Origin: Actinomycetospora lemnae
GTDB taxonomy: Bacteria > Actinomycetota > Actinomycetes > Mycobacteriales > Pseudonocardiaceae
Direction: 5' to 3'
Length of the DNA: 64,000 bases
Assembly: GCF_028737315.1 (NCBI RefSeq)
Contig: NZ_JAQZAO010000009.1
Location: 203,063-267,062 of the forward strand
In this document: one piece after another, positions 55,230 to 63,377 of the stretch
How the letters are laid out: each line of letters starts with the position of its first letter
Numbering within the stretch: position 1 is the stretch's first letter
Translations under genes and position numbers: made by a program
The notes under the pieces: generated by a model
The model's input: only the letters and a program-made list of their open reading frames with translations
Databases searched by the model: none
Told to the model about the DNA's origin: nothing

Positions 55230-56213
55230 GTGGCGGAGCTCGTCATCGCCCGCAACCCCGACCCGGACTCGTCGCTGCGCTACCTGCTGTGGCTCCCGGT
55301 CGGCGAGGGCCTGCTGTTCCGCACCTCGGACACGTGGCCGCGCACCAAGGCCCTGTACTGCCACCCGGCCGACCTCGGCGAGTGGCCGGCCGGGGACGAC
55401 CTCGACGTCGTGGAGCGCGTCGCGCTCCGGTCATGCGCACGTCGCGGCGCCGCCATCGACGTGGTGGTCGACCGGGGCCGCGAGAACCGCTCGCAGATCG
55501 TCTACACCCGGGGACGCGGGCGGGACATGGTGTTCTGGCAGTCGCCGCGGACGCGCAAGCAGGCGCGGCCGCAGGTCCGGACGCCGACGGCGCGGGCACC
55601 CGGCGTCGACGAGCTCGAGATCGTCGTCGACGCCCACGAGCGCTACCCCTACCGCTTCGCGTCCCAGCAGACCCGGACGGCGCGGCGCGCCCTGCCCGCC
55701 GGGGACTACGGCGTCCTCCTCGACGACACGCTGGTCGCCTCGGTGGAGCGCAAGTCGCTGCCCGACCTCGTCTCGAGCATCGCGAACGGCCGGTTGCGGT
55801 TCGCGCTCGGGGAGCTCGCGGCGCTCCCCCGCGCGGCGGTGGTCGTGGAGGACCGCTGGTCGCAGGTCTTCGCGCAGCGCCACGTCCGGCCGGCCCGGGT
55901 GGCCGACTCGCTGGCCGAGCTGCAGGTGCGGTGGCCCGGCGTGCCCATCGTCTTCGCCGAGACCCGCCCGCTCGCCGAGGAGTGGACCTACCGCTTCCTC
56001 GCAGCGGCGCTGGCCTGGGCGCACGACGAGCAGGCCATCGGGCTCCGGATGGCGGGCGCGGCGTCCGAGCTCGCGGCCGGCGACGCGCCGCAGCCCTCGA
56101 CCGCGCAGGTGCGGGCCTGGGCCCGCTCGGCCGGGATCGACGTGCCGGACCGCGGACGGCTCCGCCCGGACGTCTGGGCACGCTTTCGGGAGGCCCACGC
56201 GAGCACGGAGTGA
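55230..56213 (+). CDS. ERCC4-type nuclease fused to Lsr2 DNA-binding domain
   Basis: 327 residues. About 1-115 is a small unrecognised N-terminal region. An ERCC4 nuclease domain covers about 130-255, with D-A-H-E-R-Y-P-Y, GDYGVLLDD and the catalytic VERKSLPDL, which match the XPF/Mus81 signature GDXnERKx3D. The last 40 residues (about 288-325), VRAWARSAGIDVPDRGRLRPD, match the Lsr2 C-terminal domain (xWAxxxG..V..RGR), which binds AT-rich minor grooves. It should cut branched or flapped DNA and be guided by the Lsr2 part. TAGGGT at 55217-55222 ends seven bases before the GTG; leaderless. Confidence 0.85.
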   Translation: MAELVIARNPDPDSSLRYLLWLPVGEGLLFRTSDTWPRTKALYCHPADLGEWPAGDDLDVVERVALRSCARRGAAIDVVVDRGRENRSQIVYTRGRGRDMVFWQSPRTRKQARPQVRTPTARAPGVDELEIVVDAHERYPYRFASQQTRTARRALPAGDYGVLLDDTLVASVERKSLPDLVSSIANGRLRFALGELAALPRAAVVVEDRWSQVFAQRHVRPARVADSLAELQVRWPGVPIVFAETRPLAEEWTYRFLAAALAWAHDEQAIGLRMAGAASELAAGDAPQPSTAQVRAWARSAGIDVPDRGRLRPDVWARFREAHASTE

Positions 56214-56257
56214 CGCGCTCCGTGCGGTTGTACCGCGGACGGTGACCGCCGACACTC

Positions 56258-57964
56258 GTGAGCGTGGCCGACGATCCCGTCCTCCGCGATCACGAGGTCC
56301 TCGTCGTCGGGGCCGGCTTCGCCGGCCTCTACGCGATCCACCGCCTGCGCGAGCGGGGCTTCGCCGTGCGCGGACTCGAGGCCGCCGACGGTGTGGGCGG
56401 CACCTGGTACTGGAACCGGTACCCGGGCGCGCGGTGCGACTCCGAGAGCTACTACTACTGCTACTCGTTCTCCCGCGAGCTCGAGCAGGAGTGGGACTGG
56501 ACCGAGCGCTACCCCGGCCAGGCCGAGATCCTCTCCTACCTCGAGCACGTGGCCGACCGCTTCGACCTGCGCCGCGACATCTCCTTCTCGACGCGCGTCG
56601 TCGGCGCCCACCGCGACGAGGCCGCCGACCGCTGGGTCGTCGAGACCGACCGCGGCACCTGGACCTGCCGGTGGCTCGTCACCGCCGTCGGCTGCCTGTC
56701 GTCGGCGAACGTCCCCGACATCCCAGGGCTGGAGTCCTTCGCCGGCGAGTGGCACCACACCGGACAGTGGCCGCACGAGGGCGTCGACGTCGCCGCCCGG
56801 CGGGTCGGGGTCGTCGGCACCGGGTCCACCGGGATCCAGGCCATCCCGGTGCTCGCCGCGGCGGCCGGGCACCTGACGGTGTTCCAGCGCACGGCGAACT
56901 ACAGCATCCCGGCCCGCAACGCCCCGCTCTCGGCGGCCGAGGCGGCGGGCTACAAGGACGACTACGCCGCGATCCGCGAGCTCCAGCAGGCCTCCACCAA
57001 CGGCCACCCGTTCGTCGTGAGCGACGTCGACGTCCTCGCCCTGCCCGAGCGCGAGCGCCGCGCCCTGTTCGAGCGGGCGTGGGAGCGCGGCGGGCTGCGG
57101 TTCCGCGCGGCGGTGCGCGACGTGCTCACCGACCCGGCGGTCAACGAGACGGCGTCGGAGTTCATCCGCTCGAAGATCCGCGAGACGGTCGACGACGCGG
57201 CCACCGCCGAGGCCCTCAGCCCGCGCGACCACCCGTTCGCCACCAAGCGCCCGCCGATCGACACCGACTACTTCGCGACCTACAACCGGGAGGACGTGTC
57301 GCTGGTCGACGTGCGCGCCGACCCGATCGCGGCGATCACGCCGGACGGGGTGCGCCTGGCCTCGGGCGCGGAGCACCCGCTCGACGTGCTGGTGTTCGCC
57401 ACCGGGTTCGACGCCCTGTCCGGCCCGCTGCTGCGCCTCGGCCTGCGGGGCACCGGCGGCGTGGCGCTCACCGACGCCTGGGCCGAGGGCGCGGCGACCT
57501 ACCTGGGGCTGGGCGTCGCGGGCTTCCCGAACCTGTTCACGATCACCGGGCCCGGCAGCCCGTCGGTGCTGACGAACATGCCGACCTCCATCGAGCAGCA
57601 CGTCGACTGGATCGCCGACCTCCTCGGGCACCTGCGCGCCCACGACCTCGACGCCGAGCCGACCCCCGAGGCGCAGGCGCGCTGGGCCGAGCACGTCCGC
57701 GAGGCCGCCGACGCGACGCTGCTGCCGCAGGCCGCGAGCTCCTGGTACCTCGGCGCGAACGTGCCGGGCAAGCCGCGCGTGTTCCTGCCCTACGCCGGCG
57801 GGTTCGCCCGCTACCGCGCGATGTGCGACGCCGAGGCGCAGGCCGGCTACCCGGGCTTCGCGCTGCGGGCGCAGGATCAGGCGGTCTGGAGGGCCGGGCG
57901 GTCGGGGTGGTCGGCGCGGACGACGAGGTCGGCGACGGCGACCGGGTCGACCTCGTCGTCGTAG
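56258..57964 (+). CDS. Baeyer-Villiger-type flavin monooxygenase
   Basis: 568 residues. FAD motif VLVVGAGFAGLYAIHRL near residue 14, the BVMO fingerprint FAGEWHHTGQWP near residue 163 (F-x-G-x3-H-x3-W-P), NADPH motif VGVVGTGSTGIQAIP near residue 185 and ATGFD. Converts ketones to esters or lactones with NADPH and O2. Homologues usually end near YPGFAL; here the frame runs about 28 residues further and overlaps the convergent kinase-like gene by 88 bases, so the tail may be a recent stop loss. GTG start. Confidence 0.88.
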   Translation: MSVADDPVLRDHEVLVVGAGFAGLYAIHRLRERGFAVRGLEAADGVGGTWYWNRYPGARCDSESYYYCYSFSRELEQEWDWTERYPGQAEILSYLEHVADRFDLRRDISFSTRVVGAHRDEAADRWVVETDRGTWTCRWLVTAVGCLSSANVPDIPGLESFAGEWHHTGQWPHEGVDVAARRVGVVGTGSTGIQAIPVLAAAAGHLTVFQRTANYSIPARNAPLSAAEAAGYKDDYAAIRELQQASTNGHPFVVSDVDVLALPERERRALFERAWERGGLRFRAAVRDVLTDPAVNETASEFIRSKIRETVDDAATAEALSPRDHPFATKRPPIDTDYFATYNREDVSLVDVRADPIAAITPDGVRLASGAEHPLDVLVFATGFDALSGPLLRLGLRGTGGVALTDAWAEGAATYLGLGVAGFPNLFTITGPGSPSVLTNMPTSIEQHVDWIADLLGHLRAHDLDAEPTPEAQARWAEHVREAADATLLPQAASSWYLGANVPGKPRVFLPYAGGFARYRAMCDAEAQAGYPGFALRAQDQAVWRAGRSGWSARTTRSATATGSTSSS

Positions 57965-58500
57965 CGCGCGTAGGCGGGCAGGGTCCAGGCCTCGTCGGCG
58001 GGGGTGCGGCGCTGCAGCACCGTCGCCGACAGGGCCAGGTGCACGCTGAGCTCGGCGGGCAGGCCCCGGCCGAGCAGCAGCGGCCCGTCGACCACCACCA
58101 CGCCCGCCGGGGGCAGCGCCACCCGCGACGCGCGCGCGGCCCGGTCGACGGCGACGTCCCACAGCCGCGGCAGGACCTCGCCGCGCCCGCCGGGCCCGAG
58201 GGGCGCGAGCACCTCGCGGATCAGGGCGCCCTCGTCGAGCCAGTCGTCGTAGAACGCGTCCGGGTCGGTGCGCCCGCGCTCGAGACGCACCGACGCCGGG
58301 CGCAGGAAGTCCCACGCCGACACCCGCACCACCGGCCGCGAGCGCACCCGCAACGGGTCGACCAGCGCGTCGGCCAGCACCTCCGGGCGCGCCGGCGGGG
58401 CACCGTCGACGAGCACCCGGACGTGCCCCGGCCCGGCGCGCTCGATCGCGGCGACGAGCTCGTCGGCGAGGGCGGCGGGGGTCAGCGGGCGGATGGGCAT
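57877..58500 (-). CDS. Uridine-kinase-like protein lacking the P-loop
   Basis: 207 residues. The arrangement HVRVLVDGAPPARPEVLADAL near residue 26, RVSAWDFLRPASVRLERGRTDPDAFYDDWLDEGAL near residue 60 and GVVVVDGPLLLGRGL near residue 136 follows uridine kinase/PRK proteins (beta1, substrate lid, Walker B-like DGP). The Walker A lysine motif GxxGSGKT is absent; DGAPPARP stands in its place. It may bind but not phosphorylate, or use another nucleotide site. Common as uridine kinase in actinobacterial annotation. Overlaps the monooxygenase gene end. Confidence 0.7.
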   Translation of the reverse strand: MPIRPLTPAALADELVAAIERAGPGHVRVLVDGAPPARPEVLADALVDPLRVRSRPVVRVSAWDFLRPASVRLERGRTDPDAFYDDWLDEGALIREVLAPLGPGGRGEVLPRLWDVAVDRAARASRVALPPAGVVVVDGPLLLGRGLPAELSVHLALSATVLQRRTPADEAWTLPAYARYDDEVDPVAVADLVVRADHPDRPALQTA

Positions 58501-58521
58501 CGCCCTCCAGGATGCCGCGCG

Positions 58522-59862
58522 CTACGCCCGCGCGGCTCCCCGGGCCGCGCCCTGGCCGGCGTCGTCCTCCGACGCGTCGTCCGCCTCGTCGAGCGCCGGA
58601 TCGCGCGGGTGCATCGTCAGCAACGCCGCCAGCGACACCACGGCACAGATGATGATGTAGATCGAGATCCAGGTGCTCGACCCCGTCCCCGCCAGGATCG
58701 CCGTGGCGATCAGCGGCGCCGGCCCACCCGCGGTGATGGAGGCCAGCTGGTAGCCCAGCCCGGCACCGGTGTAGCGGATGCCGGTGCCGAAGCTCTCGGA
58801 GATCAACGCCGCCTGCGGCCCGTACATCATGTCGTGGAACACCAGGCCGAGGATCATCCCGAGCAGCACCAGCCCACCGACACGCGTGTCCAGCAGCCAG
58901 AAGTACGGGAACGCGTAGAGCCCGGTCAGCACCACGCCCGCGCCGTAGACCAGCCGCCGGCCGACCCGGTCGGAGAGCCAACCGAAGAACGGCACGCTGA
59001 CGATGCCGATGCACGCGGCGACGATGAGGTAGAGCAGCAGGTCGCCGCGCGCGAGCTCGAGCTGCTGGGTGCCGTACACCAGCACGAACGAGGTGAACAG
59101 GTAGAACGGTGCCTGCTCGGCGGTCCGGACGAGCAGGGCCTTGAGCACGTCGCGCCACTGGGTGCGCAGCGTCTCGGCCAGCGGCAGCTTCGTGACCTTC
59201 CCCGACGACTTGACCTGCGCGAACGCGGGGGACTCGAGGACGGTGAGCCGGATCCACAGCCCGACGCCGATGAGGACGATGCTGGCGATGAACGGCACCC
59301 GCCAGCCCCACTCGAGGAACTCCGGGCCGGAGAAGAAGTAGACGACGGCCGTGCCGCTCGCCAGCCCGATCGGCACCCCCGCCTGCGGCCACGCGGCCAT
59401 GAGGCCGCGCTGGCGGCGGTGGCCCCACTCCATGGCCATGAGCACCGCGCCGCCCCACTCGCCGCCGACACCGATGCCCTGCAGGACCCGCAGCAGCGTC
59501 AGGAGGATCGGTGCGGCCAGCCCGATGGTCTCGTAGGTGGGCAGACACCCGATGAGCACCGTCGCGCCACCCATGATCAGCAACGTCGCCACCAGGCTCT
59601 GCTTGCGCCCGATGCGGTCGCCGTAGTGCCCGAAGATCGCCGCGCCGATCGGCCGCGCCGCGAACCCCACGAACTGGGTCGAGAACGCCAGCAGGACGCC
59701 ACCGACCTCGTCGTTGGCGAAGAACAGCGGCCCGAACACCAGCGCGGCCGCGGTGTTGTAGAGGAAGAAGTCGTACCACTCGATGGTGGTGCCGACCGTG
59801 CTCGCGACCACCGCCTTGCGTTTGAGCGTCCTGCGGTCCACTCCGGCGGGAAGGGTGCTCAT
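58522..59862 (-). CDS. MFS transporter, metabolite:H+ symporter (MHS) family
   Basis: 446 residues, 12 helices. Family features: TIEWYDFFLYNTAAALVFGPLFF near residue 26, the A-like loop GHYGDRIGRKQSL near residue 77, RVLQGIGVGGEWGGAVL near residue 124 and GWLSDRVGRRLVYG near residue 285. MHS members (KgtP, ShiA, ProP) import organic acids or osmolytes such as proline betaine with protons. A charged C-terminal tail follows. It could serve the Baeyer-Villiger monooxygenase or the N-methyl-compound operon, but neither is adjacent in a way that proves it. Confidence 0.88.
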   Translation of the reverse strand: MSTLPAGVDRRTLKRKAVVASTVGTTIEWYDFFLYNTAAALVFGPLFFANDEVGGVLLAFSTQFVGFAARPIGAAIFGHYGDRIGRKQSLVATLLIMGGATVLIGCLPTYETIGLAAPILLTLLRVLQGIGVGGEWGGAVLMAMEWGHRRQRGLMAAWPQAGVPIGLASGTAVVYFFSGPEFLEWGWRVPFIASIVLIGVGLWIRLTVLESPAFAQVKSSGKVTKLPLAETLRTQWRDVLKALLVRTAEQAPFYLFTSFVLVYGTQQLELARGDLLLYLIVAACIGIVSVPFFGWLSDRVGRRLVYGAGVVLTGLYAFPYFWLLDTRVGGLVLLGMILGLVFHDMMYGPQAALISESFGTGIRYTGAGLGYQLASITAGGPAPLIATAILAGTGSSTWISIYIIICAVVSLAALLTMHPRDPALDEADDASEDDAGQGAARGAARA

Positions 59863-59930
59863 GGCCGCCTATGGTCGCGATCACACCCACATGAGGCAAT
59901 ACCTCACGTGCACCACACCTGCTGGCCCGT

Positions 59931-60470
59931 TCAGATCACGGAGAAGCGATCGGTCAGCTGCTCTCCGTCATCCCGCGAGACGAGGCAGCTGACCTGGCGC
60001 CCGCCCGACACCGGCCCCGTGGACTGCGGGTCGGCGAACGCCGCGCGGCTCGGCACGACGGCCGTCATGCGCAGGTCGTCGCGGTCGACGCCGCCGGCGC
60101 TGGGCACCAGGAGGTCCGAGTCGACGTAGAGCGCGCAGTACGCGCGCCCGAACGCCGCGAGCTCGGCCTCGCCGGGGTAGGACACCGGGCGGCCCTCGCC
60201 GATCGGCGCGACCGTCGCGACCACCTCGACGTCGTGCGGGTTGCCGCACTGCTCGTCGGCGGCCGGGCCGAACCCGTCGCCGGAGGCGACCTGCCCGCGC
60301 GCGCACTGCCCCTCGAACAGCGTGAACGCCCGGAGGTCGCCGTCCGGCCCGAACGTCAGGACGTCCGGCTCGGCGGTGAAGGGGCGCCAGCCGGCCATCA
60401 GGGCCCCGGCCAGCAGCACCACGAGGACGGCCGCCACGGCCCCGGCGGCCACCACCACGCGGCGCGGCAC
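59931..60470 (-). CDS. Septum-formation-domain membrane protein
   Basis: 179 residues from the GTG complementing 60468-60470. One membrane helix at about 5-26, then an extracellular domain with four cysteines: C57 in FEGQCARG, C75 in DEQCGNPHDVEVV, C112 in RAYCALY and C162 in VSCLVS. The pattern (Q-C-x..C-x-x-P-H-x-x-E-V) matches the actinobacterial septum formation domain (PF13845). Function in cell division is inferred from the family name only. It precedes nothing else on the same transcript; DUF5709 is 26 bases upstream on the same strand. Confidence 0.7.
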   Translation of the reverse strand: MPRRVVVAAGAVAAVLVVLLAGALMAGWRPFTAEPDVLTFGPDGDLRAFTLFEGQCARGQVASGDGFGPAADEQCGNPHDVEVVATVAPIGEGRPVSYPGEAELAAFGRAYCALYVDSDLLVPSAGGVDRDDLRMTAVVPSRAAFADPQSTGPVSGGRQVSCLVSRDDGEQLTDRFSVI

Positions 60471-60496
60471 GGCCGGGCGCGCCGTCCCCCCGGCGC

Positions 60497-61048
60497 TCAG
60501 TGCTCCTGCTCCACGCGCAGCGCCTGCTCCTCCACGGTGCCCGGCTCGTTGTCGATGGCCGCGACCTCACCGATCGCGTCGTCGCTCGGCAGGCCCGTCG
60601 GCTCCACGCCGTCGACGGCGGACGAGACGCCGAGCTCGACCTCGTGCCGCTCGTCGGCGAGCACCTCGCCGGCGGTGGCCCCGTCGGCCCCGTCGGCGTC
60701 GAGCACGACACCGCCCCCGACGCCGTCGACCGCGTTCGCCGGGTCGTCGACGGACTCGTCGAGCTCGTCGATCGGCGTGGCCGCGAGCGGACGGTCCGGC
60801 GGCTGCTCGACCGTCGGCTCGGGCTCCTCCTGCGGCAGGCGGTAGTCGATGCTCGGTGAGGTCTCCTCCCACTCCTGGGTGCCGCCCAGGCGCACGTCAC
60901 GGCTGTACCCCTCGGGCGCGTCCATGCCGTCCTCGAGCGGGTCCGCGCCCATGCGGTCCTCGTCCATGACCACGGCCGGCTCGGTGTCCAGCGCCGTCAT
61001 GTCGTTGTCCAGGACGGCCTCGCCCCGTTCGACCGACTCCTCGCTCAC
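60497..61048 (-). CDS. DUF5709 family acidic protein
   Basis: 183 residues, very acidic and without cysteine. GYSRDVRLGGTQEWEETSPSIDYRLPQEEPEP is the DUF5709 pattern near residue 48, followed by low-complexity Asp/Val segments. Function unknown; frequent in mycobacteria and relatives. GTG start with GAGGAGCGAGG upstream. It is followed, 26 bases later, by the septum-formation-like gene. Confidence 0.72.
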   Translation of the reverse strand: MSEESVERGEAVLDNDMTALDTEPAVVMDEDRMGADPLEDGMDAPEGYSRDVRLGGTQEWEETSPSIDYRLPQEEPEPTVEQPPDRPLAATPIDELDESVDDPANAVDGVGGGVVLDADGADGATAGEVLADERHEVELGVSSAVDGVEPTGLPSDDAIGEVAAIDNEPGTVEEQALRVEQEH

Positions 61049-61185
61049 GCGTCCTCGCTCCTCGGGTGTGAAGACCGGCGGACATCCTCCGCCGTGCCGG
61101 TGCCCTTCCCGTCACCGGCCCCCGCCATGCCCGGAGCGCGCTGGGTGACGCCGGGTCCGCGGCGAACGGCGGTGGCCGACGTACC

Positions 61186-61240
61186 GGTGATCGAAGTACC
61201 GATACGGACACTGGGTGTCAGCGACGGCACTTCGCTGACA
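61186..61240. repeat. Dispersed repeat, copy B
   Basis: The first 28 bases equal 40608-40635. Within this copy TGTCAGCGA and TCGCTGACA form a 9-bp stem with a 7-base loop (61216-61240). It lies just downstream of the acyl-CoA ligase stop (61244). Confidence 0.85.
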
Positions 61241-61243
61241 CGC

Positions 61244-62896
61244 TCAGCCGCGGATGCGCGTCTCGCTGTCGCCCCACTCCTTGGCGCGGAGCTCGAACTT
61301 CTGGATCTTCCCGGTCGAGGTCTTGGGCAGCTCGGCGACGAGCTCGACGTCCCGCGGCGCCTTGTACCGGGCGATGACGCCCTTGACGTGCTCGACGATG
61401 TCGTCGGGCTCCGCGGACTCGCCCTGGCGCAGGACGACGAACGCCTTGGGGCGCTCGCCGAAGCGGTCGTCGGGCACGCCGACCACGGCGGCCTCGAGCA
61501 CCGCCGGGTGCGAGAGCACGGCCTGCTCGACCTCGACGGTGGAGATGTTCTCGCCGCCGGAGATGACGACGTCCTTGGCCCGGTCGCGCAGCTCGACGTA
61601 GCCGTCGGGGTGCATGACGCCGAGGTCGCCGGAGTGGTACCAGCCGCCGGCGAACGCCTTCGCGGTCGCGTCGGGGTCCCGGTAGTAGCCCGACATGACG
61701 TTGTTGCCGCGCATGACGATCTCGCCCATGGTCGTCGCGTCGGCGGGGACGTCGACGAGCTCGACCGACGCCCAGTCGGTGACGTCGTCGGGGAGGACCT
61801 CGACCACCCGCAGCGGCTCGGTCTGCAGCATCCCGACGCCCTGGCGCGCCTGCAGCTTCGCCCGCGCGTGCTCCTCGAGCCCGCGCCACTCCTCCTGCCA
61901 CTGGCACACCGAGTAGGGCCCGTAGGTCTCGGTGAGCCCGTAGACGTGGACGATCCGGAAGCCCATCTCCTCCATCTCGAGAATGGTGGTCGGGCTCGGC
62001 GGCGCGCCGGCGGTGGTGACCACCAGCGCGTAGTCCAGCGTCCGCGCCTCGGCCGCGTTCATGATCGTCGTGACGACGGTCGGGGCGCCGTTGAGGTGGG
62101 TGACGCGGTGCTCGCCGATGAGGCGCCAGATCGCGTCGCCGCGGACCTCGCGCAGGCAGACGTGGGTGCCGCCGATCGCCGTGATCGCCCACGGCGTGCA
62201 CCAGCCGTTGCAGTGGAACATCGGCAGCGTCCAGAGGTAGACGCTCGACGGGTCGTGGTAGCTGTGCACGATCTCGCCGAACGAGTTCAGGTACGCGCCG
62301 CGGTGGTGGTACTGCACGCCCTTGGGGCGCCCGGTGGTGCCGCTGGTGTAGTTGATGCTGATCGTGGAGCGCTCGTCGTCGACCTCCCAGGGCAGGTCGT
62401 CGCCTCCCTCCCCGCGGGCGAGCAGGTCGTCCCAGGTCGGGCCCTCGACCGACGTGCCCGCGTCCGGGCCCTGCGGGTCGACGAGCGTGACGACCTCGCG
62501 CACCGTCTCCAGCGAGTCCGCGATCGGCTCGACGGTGCGGCGCAGGGCCGAGTCGACCACCAGCACGGTCGACCCGGAGTGGTCGAGGATGTAGCGCACC
62601 TCCTCGCTCGACAGGCGCGTGTTGACGGCGACGAGCACCGCACCCGCGAGCGGCACCCCGAAGTGGGCGACGAGCATCGCCGGCACGTTGGGCAGCAGGC
62701 ACGCCACGCGGTCGCCGGGCCCGACGCCGCTCGCGCGCAGCCCGCGGGCGAGGCGCTGGGCCTGCGCGGCGAACTGCGCGTACGTCGTGCGCTCGGTGCC
62801 GTGGACGATGGCGACCTTGTCCGGGTAGACGTCGGCGGAGCGGCGCAGGAACGCCAGCGGCGTGAGCGGGGTGATCCAGGTCTCGGGCGCGGTCAC
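61244..62896 (-). CDS. AMP-dependent acyl-CoA synthetase
   Basis: 550 residues from the GTG complementing 62894-62896. ANL motifs are INYTSGTTGRPKGVQYHHRG near residue 178, LPMFHCNGWCTPW near residue 222, VYGLTETYGP near residue 307, HSGDLGVMHPDGYVELRDRAKDVVISGGENIS near residue 427 and STGKIQKFELR near the end. It activates a carboxylic acid, probably medium or long chain, as an acyl-CoA. It follows the rhodanese gene by seven bases, so it may be the third gene of that operon, though its role with sulfur genes is unclear. Confidence 0.9.
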   Translation of the reverse strand: MTAPETWITPLTPLAFLRRSADVYPDKVAIVHGTERTTYAQFAAQAQRLARGLRASGVGPGDRVACLLPNVPAMLVAHFGVPLAGAVLVAVNTRLSSEEVRYILDHSGSTVLVVDSALRRTVEPIADSLETVREVVTLVDPQGPDAGTSVEGPTWDDLLARGEGGDDLPWEVDDERSTISINYTSGTTGRPKGVQYHHRGAYLNSFGEIVHSYHDPSSVYLWTLPMFHCNGWCTPWAITAIGGTHVCLREVRGDAIWRLIGEHRVTHLNGAPTVVTTIMNAAEARTLDYALVVTTAGAPPSPTTILEMEEMGFRIVHVYGLTETYGPYSVCQWQEEWRGLEEHARAKLQARQGVGMLQTEPLRVVEVLPDDVTDWASVELVDVPADATTMGEIVMRGNNVMSGYYRDPDATAKAFAGGWYHSGDLGVMHPDGYVELRDRAKDVVISGGENISTVEVEQAVLSHPAVLEAAVVGVPDDRFGERPKAFVVLRQGESAEPDDIVEHVKGVIARYKAPRDVELVAELPKTSTGKIQKFELRAKEWGDSETRIRG

Positions 62897-62903
62897 GCCC
62901 GGA

Positions 62904-63377
62904 TCATCGCCCCTCACCGTGTGACGGGCCAGAGCGACGTGCGTAGTCGGGACGTTCGTCCGATCCCGGTGCGGTGGGGAGCCCCGCCGCGGACCAGGCG
63001 CGGAAGCCGCCGGCGACGTCGGTGGCGCGGTGCAGCCCGAGGTCCTGGAGGGCCGCCGCGGCGAGCGACGACGTGTAGCCCTCGGAGCACAGCACGATCC
63101 ACTGCTGGTCGTGGTCGGTGACCTCGGCGATCCGCGCCTCCGAGGTCGGGTCGAGGCGCCACTCCAGGTGGTTGCGCTCGATGACGAGCGCGCCGGGCAC
63201 CGTGCCCTCGTCGAGGCGCTGCCAGCCGGGCCGGATGTCGACCAGCCGTGCGCCGTCCGCCACCGCAGCCGCGGCCTCGTCCGGCGCGAGGCGGTGCAGG
63301 CGGGCCCGGGCGGCGGCGAGGAGGTCGTCGACACCGGACGCGGAGCGCAGCGGAGCCGGACCGTCGGTCCCGCTCAC
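62904..63377 (-). CDS. Rhodanese-like protein
   Basis: 157 residues from the GTG complementing 63375-63377. Rhodanese fold: ARLVDIRPGWQRL near residue 50, PGALVIERNHLEWRLDP and the active loop WIVLCSEGYTSSLAAAALQDLG with catalytic Cys near residue 109. The loop reads C-S-E-G-Y-T-S, with Thr where many rhodaneses have Arg. It overlaps the cysteine dioxygenase gene by four bases (GTGA), so it probably handles sulfane sulfur made from cysteine oxidation. Confidence 0.85.
   Translation of the reverse strand: MSGTDGPAPLRSASGVDDLLAAARARLHRLAPDEAAAAVADGARLVDIRPGWQRLDEGTVPGALVIERNHLEWRLDPTSEARIAEVTDHDQQWIVLCSEGYTSSLAAAALQDLGLHRATDVAGGFRAWSAAGLPTAPGSDERPDYARRSGPSHGEGR

Noticed and set aside
55174..60129. 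A 1651-codon open frame on the plus strand spanning several genes, and a 1303-codon one on the minus strand over the same region.
   Set aside because: Both run across and antisense to well-supported genes (ERCC4 nuclease, monooxygenase, MHS transporter) and translate to Arg/Pro/Gly-rich sequence. Extreme GC content keeps frames open by chance.
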